Part shown: positions 12,040-16,892 of the stretch, in pieces
How positions within the stretch are numbered: position 1 is the first letter of the stretch
Layout of the letters: every line of letters starts with the position of its first letter
From: Planctomycetaceae bacterium
Lineage (GTDB): Bacteria > Planctomycetota > Planctomycetia > Pirellulales > Thermoguttaceae
NCBI GenBank assembly: GCA_015062085.1
Contig: SUVI01000092.1
Coordinates: forward strand, 1-16,892
Reading direction: 5' to 3'
DNA: 16,892 nt
Notes under the pieces: generated by a model
Seen by the model: only the letters and a program-made list of their open reading frames with translations
Told to the model about the DNA's origin: nothing
The model's database searches: none
Translations under genes and position numbers: made by a program

Positions 12040-15021
12040 TCAGATGCTTTCCGCCATTTCCGGAAGCCGGAGCTGACCTGCATCTGCGAGTTCCTGCGCA
12101 AGAAGCATGAGAGAATTGCGGGCGTCTTCCACATCCTGGAGTCGAAGCTGGCCCGGACATTTCAGCTGCTTGCGGACTCGATTGGCTTCGGATCTCGGAA
12201 GGACGCCAAGCAGACGGTCCGTCAAACGCTGCTCGGCACCAAGAAGAGCCATGAGCGTCTTTTCCTGAGGATTGGCTGCGAGCAGAATGCGAAGGTCTTT
12301 TTTGGAAAACTGCTTCAGCGCTTCAAACGGTAAGAGCTCTGTGTGCGGCTCCGAAGTGTATCGCGAAGGGAACTCCGACGGAATGGCGGCGGACTCTGAA
12401 ACCGCAGACTCTGAAACCGCGGACTCTGAAACCGCAGACTCTGAAACCGCAGACTCTGAAACCGCAGACTCTGAAACCGCAGACTCTGAAACCGCAGACT
12501 CTGAAACCGCTGCAGTCTCCATCGATTTCTGGATGACTGCGAGGGGTGAGGCTTCGTTTTCTTTCGGATCTTCGGAAAAGGTGAAAAGTTCATGGTTCCG
12601 CGGCATTTCCTGTTCGGAAGTGTCGGAGATCCTGGTATCCTGGGAATGCGGAAGTGCGTCTGCCAGCGGGCGAAATTTGGGAGCGGACTGCGGCGCATTT
12701 TTCTGGAGGAAAAGACTTTCCGCCGGAGTGAGAGCGTTTTCCGTTTCCAGAGCTTCTAAATATTCTAGGATCGCAGACGCGGTCTCTCGAAGGATCTCTC
12801 GGTCCGGTTCGGTACAGGAGGTCATGCGCGATTCGATCCCCAAACGCAAATTTGCTGGAATGTGCTCCAGAACGGCGCGTGAATTGGCGTCGGAGAACTG
12901 CCGCAAAAGCATCGCAGCCGTTTGAGGCCGTTCCTCGAGGAGAGCAAGAGCCAGACGTTCGGGCGGGAAAGTCTGGAGCTCTTCAAGTTCCGGCAACAGA
13001 GGGAGGCTGATCTCTTCTTTGCCTGGAACTTTGCCGGCGTGCGTCTCCGCGTTGGTTTCCGGAGCTCCGTCAAGGTCTTCCGGAAAGAACGGCGGCTCAT
13101 TTTTCAGGCTTTCGAGCGTCGCCAAAATGTCTGCGATTTTTCCTTTGCGCGGAACGGCAGAGTCTGTGGAGGCGGCGTCTGCGGGATCGGCAGCGTTGGT
13201 GTTGGGGAGGCCTGACGGATCCTCGGCACTTGGGAAAGCTGCGGCTGCAGTCTGGAGCAGAGGACGGTCTGTCGGAGTTTCCTCGCTGGCGGGATCGAGG
13301 GGGAACGGCTTGGAGGAGTGAGTGCCGGGATCGGAAAGACTGATTTCGGATCCGCAGGTTTCCGCTTCGGAGACGGCGTACACTCCGGGAACCTCTGAAA
13401 CTTCTGTCTGTTCGTGCAGCTGCGTTACGGCCGCCGTTTTTTCTTCATCGCATTCGGCGTTCGTTTCGGAGGCATTCATCTGCATCCGCTCACGCAGCAT
13501 TGCGGACGTGAAGAGGCCTTTCCGCGTCATGTAGATGACCAGGAGGCAGACGGAAACGACGAGTGCCGCGATGACACACAAAAGCAAAAAAAGTTCTTGG
13601 GATTTACGTTCTGAGGACTTGACGCTGAATCGGGAACCTTCTTTTGCCGCTTCGGAATACGGAATGGAGGCGAGTGCCGCAGCCGCTGGCGTTTGGAGGA
13701 GGTCTGGAGTTTTGGCGATCTCAGGAGTTTCTGCAGCCGCCGGAGTTTCCAGAGAAAGGAGTGAAGAGACTCCGTCACTTTGCATTTCCGGTACGGAAAT
13801 GGGAGACGTTTCGGCAAAAGCGGTTCCTTCGTTTTCGGTCGGTACGCAGTTTTGCGCTTCTTCTGCACTCGTCAGCTGGATCTCTGAGTTGGTATTGGCG
13901 GGATCTTCCGCGTGTGCGGCTCTCGAGACTTGCCGGACAGAGACCTGCCGGACTGACGGTACGTCAGAGACGCTGCCGGCAAAGACGACGCGTCCGGGCA
14001 CGAGATTCGATGGGATCACCGTGATCGAAGGAACGGATGCTTCGGAGGCATTTCCCGCCAATTCGGCAACGTTCTCGTCTGCGTTCTCAGCTGTGGTTTC
14101 GTCCAGATCGAGAGGAAGTGAGAGAAGATCGGCATCCTTGACTCTCGCGGGCCGGGGTGAACTGGAAATGATCATTCCGCGGGCACCGGCGTCAAAAAGT
14201 TCCGGACGGGGAAGTGCTTCGGTCTGAAAGACGATTTTTTCCAAGTGTGCCGCATTTTCCAGTTCCTGTTTTGTTTCAGCACCGGTTGAAGACGTGAGGT
14301 CTTCCGGATGGTCTTTTTCGGCATTCTGACTGGTTTCGATCTCCGGAGCATTGAATTTCCAGGATCGGTTCGTTCGCGTGTCGATGATGGAGACGTTTGC
14401 CGGCGAGAGTCCATAGACTGCCCCGGTCACCAGACGCAGGATCGACTGGATGTCTTCCTGTGAGACCGAATGTCCTTCTCTGGAGCGGATCGAGATCGAG
14501 GCGGTCGCGTGTTTTTCCCGTGCAAATCCGTTTTTCGTCTCGCCAATGTCGAGGATCACCCCGGCGCTTTCGATCCCGCGAAACATTCGGAGCTGCGCGG
14601 CAAGCTCATTTTGTTTGGTTTTCAATTCCGCAGCCTGGCGTTCTCGTTCTGAGACCCAGAAACCAGTCATTCCATTTTCCGATGCGTTTTCAGCCGTAAA
14701 GAGGGAGGTCTTTTTTAATGCCAGGATGAAATCGTTTTTTTTCTGCGGAGGGACTTGGACTTGCCCGTTTGAGATGGAGTACTGCGTCAGTGCCGCATTT
14801 GCAAACGCCATTTCGATCTCCAGAAGTTCGCTTTCCGTGAAGAGTTTTCCGGAGAAAAGAGGGACGAAACTGTCCGGATCGTTTTGGAAATTACCGAAAT
14901 TACCGAAAACACTGAAGACCAGCGCGATCAGAGCAGACACAACGGCCGCCGATCCCACCATGAGGTAACGCATGGGAAATTTTCGGGAACTTTGAGTTTC
15001 GGTGTGTTTTTCTTCTGCCAT
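12040..15021 (-). CDS. FliF-FliG fusion: MS-ring and rotor/C-ring protein in one chain
   Basis: A single 993-residue frame joins two normally separate flagellar base proteins. Visible in order: short cytosolic start; membrane helix 1 (18-41); FliF ring-building domain 1 (about 49-110, FVPLFSGKLFTESELLEIEMAF...VQVPPQKKNDFILALKK); domain 2 (about 120-222, ending VTGAVYGLSPANVSIIDTR); an Ala/Glu/Ser/Pro-rich stretch (223-474) where RBM3 would be; membrane helix 2 (476-497); a cytosolic disordered linker; a FliG middle domain (about 674-758, with EERPQ for the EHPQ-type motif); another linker with an SAVSE repeat; and a FliG C-terminal domain (about 896-988, LPFEALKQF...LLGAEQRLTDRLL...RLQDVEDA). 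No FliG N-domain is recognisable; fusion would make its FliF-binding role unnecessary. It sits in the fliF/fliG position, upstream of fliH-fliI-fliJ. A 15-bp two-copy repeat (13927-13956) also encodes VRQVS twice. Confidence 0.88.
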   Translation of the reverse strand: MAEEKHTETQSSRKFPMRYLMVGSAAVVSALIALVFSVFGNFGNFQNDPDSFVPLFSGKLFTESELLEIEMAFANAALTQYSISNGQVQVPPQKKNDFILALKKTSLFTAENASENGMTGFWVSERERQAAELKTKQNELAAQLRMFRGIESAGVILDIGETKNGFAREKHATASISIRSREGHSVSQEDIQSILRLVTGAVYGLSPANVSIIDTRTNRSWKFNAPEIETSQNAEKDHPEDLTSSTGAETKQELENAAHLEKIVFQTEALPRPELFDAGARGMIISSSPRPARVKDADLLSLPLDLDETTAENADENVAELAGNASEASVPSITVIPSNLVPGRVVFAGSVSDVPSVRQVSVRQVSRAAHAEDPANTNSEIQLTSAEEAQNCVPTENEGTAFAETSPISVPEMQSDGVSSLLSLETPAAAETPEIAKTPDLLQTPAAAALASIPYSEAAKEGSRFSVKSSERKSQELFLLLCVIAALVVSVCLLVIYMTRKGLFTSAMLRERMQMNASETNAECDEEKTAAVTQLHEQTEVSEVPGVYAVSEAETCGSEISLSDPGTHSSKPFPLDPASEETPTDRPLLQTAAAAFPSAEDPSGLPNTNAADPADAASTDSAVPRKGKIADILATLESLKNEPPFFPEDLDGAPETNAETHAGKVPGKEEISLPLLPELEELQTFPPERLALALLEERPQTAAMLLRQFSDANSRAVLEHIPANLRLGIESRMTSCTEPDREILRETASAILEYLEALETENALTPAESLFLQKNAPQSAPKFRPLADALPHSQDTRISDTSEQEMPRNHELFTFSEDPKENEASPLAVIQKSMETAAVSESAVSESAVSESAVSESAVSESAVSESAVSESAVSESAAIPSEFPSRYTSEPHTELLPFEALKQFSKKDLRILLAANPQEKTLMALLGAEQRLTDRLLGVLPRSEANRVRKQLKCPGQLRLQDVEDARNSLMLLAQELADAGQLRLPEMAESI
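12392..12511 (-). repeat. 15-bp x 8 coding tandem repeat in the fliF-fliG linker
   Basis: Eight exact-length copies of GACTCTGAAACCGCA (+ strand; one copy ends G, the last ends T) span exactly 120 bp. On the coding strand they give (SAVSE)8 at residues about 837-878, between the FliG middle and C-terminal domains. The near identity of codons indicates recent slippage, so copy number probably varies between strains without breaking the frame. Confidence 0.95.
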
Positions 15022-15063
15022 GAAGGAACGTTCCTAGGGGCTGAGGGAATGAAAGGAAACGGT

Positions 15064-15921
15064 TCAAAAAAGCGCGGATTCGATCCCGCCCATGATCCAT
15101 CGGTTGGCGTCCTGAAACATTTCCAGCTGAAGGGAACCCGGTTTTTTGTAGTTTCGCAGCGTCAGCGGGACTCCGGCAGAATACAGAAGACGCAGGTGAT
15201 TGCAAAGCGTCTCGATCGGACACGCGCGCAGACTGCTGGAGACCAAGTAAAGGAAGCGGACTTTCTGCAGCTCGCGCAGGTGTTCTAGGAGCATCATGTC
15301 GTCCGGGATGGCTCCGTTGAAGGAAATGAGACCGTTGAAACAGTGCGGATTCCGAAAAACGAGCCGCTGTGCCATTGCCGCGCCTTCATCGCAGCCTGCG
15401 AGGTAGATCCGGTTCGGCGAAATATTGATCCTCTGCCGGATCTCGGAGATCGCTTCCAGAACGGAAGTGTACGCCGATTCGTAGCTCCCGGCGTCCCAGT
15501 GGAAACCTTTCTTCGGGAGCCCGTCATTGCCGAAGGAAACGCTTCCACGGACGGCAATGGCTGCGTAGTTCCGAAGGCTCCAGTGCGGCATGATGCGGCG
15601 AAGCTGGCGTTCACTCTCCCCTTGTGTGTGAAGCCAGACGATCAGCGGGTACGCGTAATTCGGCTCATAGTGCAGCGGAATGAACGTCTCCGTCGTGCGC
15701 GGCGCGTGGAATGTCTGAAAGACCCCTTCCGCAAGACGGCATCGATTCTCGTGTGCCGGTAATGACGGACCAAAATGAAGATCTGCGGCGCTGGAAGTTT
15801 CCGACTCGCAAAAATCAAACTTTTTCAGTTCCGTATGAAGCAGTTCCAGGCTGGAATTCTGCAAATTTCGGGATCGTGGATACGTTTTTTTCTTCATGGG
15901 ACTTTGGGGTGCCTGAGACAC
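15064..15921 (-). CDS. alpha/beta-hydrolase-fold esterase-like protein, probably catalytically inactive
   Basis: The 285-residue protein aligns by eye with the carboxylesterase/phospholipase family: YPLIVWLH (91-98), WSLRNYAAIAVRG (114-126), ISPNRIYLAGCDEGAAMAQRL (167-187) and LQLEMFQDANRWIM (264-277). Family nucleophile elbows read GFSQGG or similar. Here it is G-C-D-E-G, with Asp178 in place of Ser. The region that should hold the acid (VSSSLRACP, 227-235) has no Asp, and the loop that should read GGH before EML reads KPG. All three triad positions appear lost, while the fold motifs persist. The start is GTG 15921, 28 bases from the predicted transcript start; ATG 15897 (MKKKTYPRS) is an alternative. 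There is no signal peptide. It ends 42 bp before fliF-fliG, so it is probably cotranscribed. Its role is unknown; a binding or scaffold function is an inference. Confidence 0.78.
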   Translation of the reverse strand: MSQAPQSPMKKKTYPRSRNLQNSSLELLHTELKKFDFCESETSSAADLHFGPSLPAHENRCRLAEGVFQTFHAPRTTETFIPLHYEPNYAYPLIVWLHTQGESERQLRRIMPHWSLRNYAAIAVRGSVSFGNDGLPKKGFHWDAGSYESAYTSVLEAISEIRQRINISPNRIYLAGCDEGAAMAQRLVFRNPHCFNGLISFNGAIPDDMMLLEHLRELQKVRFLYLVSSSLRACPIETLCNHLRLLYSAGVPLTLRNYKKPGSLQLEMFQDANRWIMGGIESALF

Positions 15922-15955
15922 GCTCGGTCATAAAATAAAATCTTTTTCCTAGAAA

Positions 15956-15984
15956 ACTCTAGCGAATTTTCCGAAAACTGTCAA
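15956..15984 (-). promoter_or_regulatory. promoter of the esterase-like / fliF-fliG-fliH-fliI-fliJ operon
   Basis: On the reverse strand a consensus TTGACA (15984-15979), 17-bp spacer and TAGAGT (15961-15956, 4 of 6 to TATAAT). Transcription would start near 15949, some 28 bases before GTG 15921. This is a housekeeping-type promoter, not the sigma-28 or sigma-54 type usual for many flagellar genes. Confidence 0.5.
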
Positions 15985-16139
15985 GAGCAAATTTTGACTG
16001 ATCTGCCATTTTCGGACTTCCGATGGAAAAATCGAAAAACAAAACACTCTGTCGGGCATTTTAAGCCGGAAGAGACTCTTTTATTGATAAAATCTGAAAA
16101 ATAAATGAAGATATTCCCGCAAGAAGCCCTACCTACCCC

Positions 16140-16167
16140 ATGACAAAATTTCGAAATGTGGTATAAT
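16140..16167 (+). promoter_or_regulatory. extended -10 promoter of hisI-hisG
   Basis: ATGACA (16140-16145), 16-bp spacer and perfect TATAAT (16162-16167) preceded by TGG. It closely resembles the TPR-gene promoter at 3947-3974. The start would be near 16174, with a leader of about 50 bases and GAGG (16214-16217) six bases before hisI. Confidence 0.7.
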
Positions 16168-16223
16168 ACAAGATAAGCTATTGAATTTTTGGGATTTTAC
16201 CCCCGGAGAATGCGAGGTTCAAA

Positions 16224-16625
16224 ATGACTGAAAAAAACACGATCCGTCCCGATTTCGCCAAGTGCGGCGGGCTGGTGACCACTATCGCTCAGGATGCGGC
16301 GACTGGAACGGTCCTGATGCTGGCGTACATGAATGAGGAAAGCTACGATGAGACTCTGGCGACCGGCCGTGCTGTCTATTTTAGCAGAAGCCGTCAGAAG
16401 CTTTGGAGAAAAGGGGAAGAGAGCGGAAATGTCCAGCTCGTGAAAGAGATCTTCATCGACTGTGACCGCGACGCGATCCTGCTGAAAGTGGAGCAGATCG
16501 GCGGTTCCGCGTGCCATGAAGGATACCAGAGCTGTTTCTTCCGCAAAGTCGATCCGGCGGACAATTCCTTCGAGATCGTCGGCGACCGTATTTTTGACCC
16601 GGCTGAAGTCTACAAGAAAAAGTAG
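16224..16625 (+). CDS. hisI: phosphoribosyl-AMP cyclohydrolase
   Basis: Opens the purine ring of phosphoribosyl-AMP, the third step of histidine synthesis. The 133 residues carry the family signatures: [14 protein letters not shown] (52-65), DCDRDAIL (79-86), whose Asp residues bind Mg, and [12 protein letters not shown] (94-105), whose cysteines bind Zn together with the Cys at 80. It is monofunctional: no PRA-PH (HisE) domain is fused and the protein ends soon after the core. It is followed after 70 bp by hisG in the same direction, so the two are probably one operon although in reverse order to the pathway. Confidence 0.96.
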   Translation: MTEKNTIRPDFAKCGGLVTTIAQDAATGTVLMLAYMNEESYDETLATGRAVYFSRSRQKLWRKGEESGNVQLVKEIFIDCDRDAILLKVEQIGGSACHEGYQSCFFRKVDPADNSFEIVGDRIFDPAEVYKKK

Positions 16626-16695
16626 GACCTTGCCGTTGGGATAAAAAAATGAAAATAAAATTGGGAAAATCGAGAAAGAATCAGAGAGGAATACT

Positions 16696-16892
16696 ATGCC
16701 AGTTTTGAAATTGGGGATCCCCGCGGGAAGTCTTCAGGAAGCGACTGCGGAACTGTTCAATCGTGCTGGATGGAAGATCAAGTTCCAGTCCCGCAGCTAC
16801 TATCCGACCATCGACGACGTTGAGATCGAGTGCATGTCCATCCGTGCGCAGGAAATGGCCCGTTACGTGGAAAACGGCGTTCTGGATGCCGG
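16696..16892 (+). CDS. hisG: ATP phosphoribosyltransferase, N-terminal part (cut by window end)
   Basis: First enzyme of histidine biosynthesis, joining ATP and PRPP; it is the feedback-controlled step. Only the first 65 codons are present, open to the last base. They read [17 protein letters not shown], then [34 protein letters not shown], which is the HisG opening with the KLGIPAGSL and [16 protein letters not shown] segments. AGAGAGGA (16683-16690) lies five bases before the ATG. Whether it is the long form with a regulatory C-domain cannot be seen. Confidence 0.93.
   Translation, partial: MPVLKLGIPAGSLQEATAELFNRAGWKIKFQSRSYYPTIDDVEIECMSIRAQEMARYVENGVLDA

Larger units (their letters stand above)
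15922..16223. other. divergent intergenic region between the flagellar-type operon and hisI
   Basis: 302 bp, AT-rich, holding two outward promoters: a reverse-strand one at 15956-15984 and a forward one at 16140-16167. The 155 bp between them has a short palindrome (AAGAGACTCTT near 16070) and A/T runs but no recognisable operator or RNA gene. A 37-codon reverse-strand open frame from 15931 has no usable ribosome site and was not called. Confidence 0.6.

Noticed and set aside
12392..12511. CRISPR-like periodic array
   Set aside because: The units are directly adjacent with no spacers and are translated as SAVSE; it is a coding tandem repeat.
12272..12925. Forward open frame of 217 codons with (DSETA) repeats opposite fliF-fliG
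   Set aside because: Shadow of the 15-bp repeat and of the FliG-coding strand; the reverse frame has clear domain matches.
15821..15931. 37-codon reverse-strand open frame starting ATG 15931
   Set aside because: Overlaps the esterase-like gene in another frame and lacks a Shine-Dalgarno at usable distance.

Overview
The window looks like chromosomal DNA of a PVC-superphylum bacterium, most likely a planctomycete. This is inferred from gene content and not from any search: twin-arginine (Tat-type) metallophosphatases, a bacterial topoisomerase VI B subunit, a long-form family-4 uracil-DNA glycosylase and an unusual flagellar-type gene set. There are 14 recognisable protein genes, the last cut by the window end. 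I see no tRNA, rRNA, CRISPR array, insertion sequence or prophage.

Left part (1-9120, all + strand): a family-4 uracil-DNA glycosylase with a long N-terminal extension; two exported calcineurin-like metallophosphoesterases (the first a purple-acid-phosphatase-like protein with a fibronectin-type N-domain); a TPR protein behind its own extended -10 promoter; ribosomal protein S20 (rpsT); phosphopantetheine adenylyltransferase (coaD); and topoisomerase VI subunit B (top6B). Terminators after the first metallophosphatase, rpsT and coaD, together with separate promoters, suggest mostly single-gene units. The acidic C-terminal tail of Top6B runs into a 24-bp tandem repeat in which a one-base deletion has moved the last 47 codons out of frame.

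Middle part (9210-15921, all - strand): one probable operon, read right to left: an alpha/beta-hydrolase-fold protein lacking its catalytic triad, then FliF-FliG (one 993-residue polypeptide), FliH, FliI and FliJ. The order is that of a classical fliF-fliG-fliH-fliI-fliJ cluster, but the MS-ring and C-ring rotor proteins are fused. The FliF RBM3 region and FliG N-domain are not recognisable. Four of five charged torque residues of FliG-C are replaced, and FliI carries an insertion of about 75 residues. No rod, hook, filament, FliM/N, stator or export-gate gene is present here. I read this as a divergent, possibly non-motile flagellar-type export base, and it is the most novel part of the window.

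Right part (16140-16892, + strand): hisI and the start of hisG, histidine biosynthesis, behind a promoter that matches the TPR-gene promoter at 24 of 29 positions.

A recurrent theme is short in-frame tandem duplication inside disordered linkers (18 bp in udg, 24 bp at the end of top6B, 15 bp in fliF-fliG), plus 12- and 17-bp duplications between genes.
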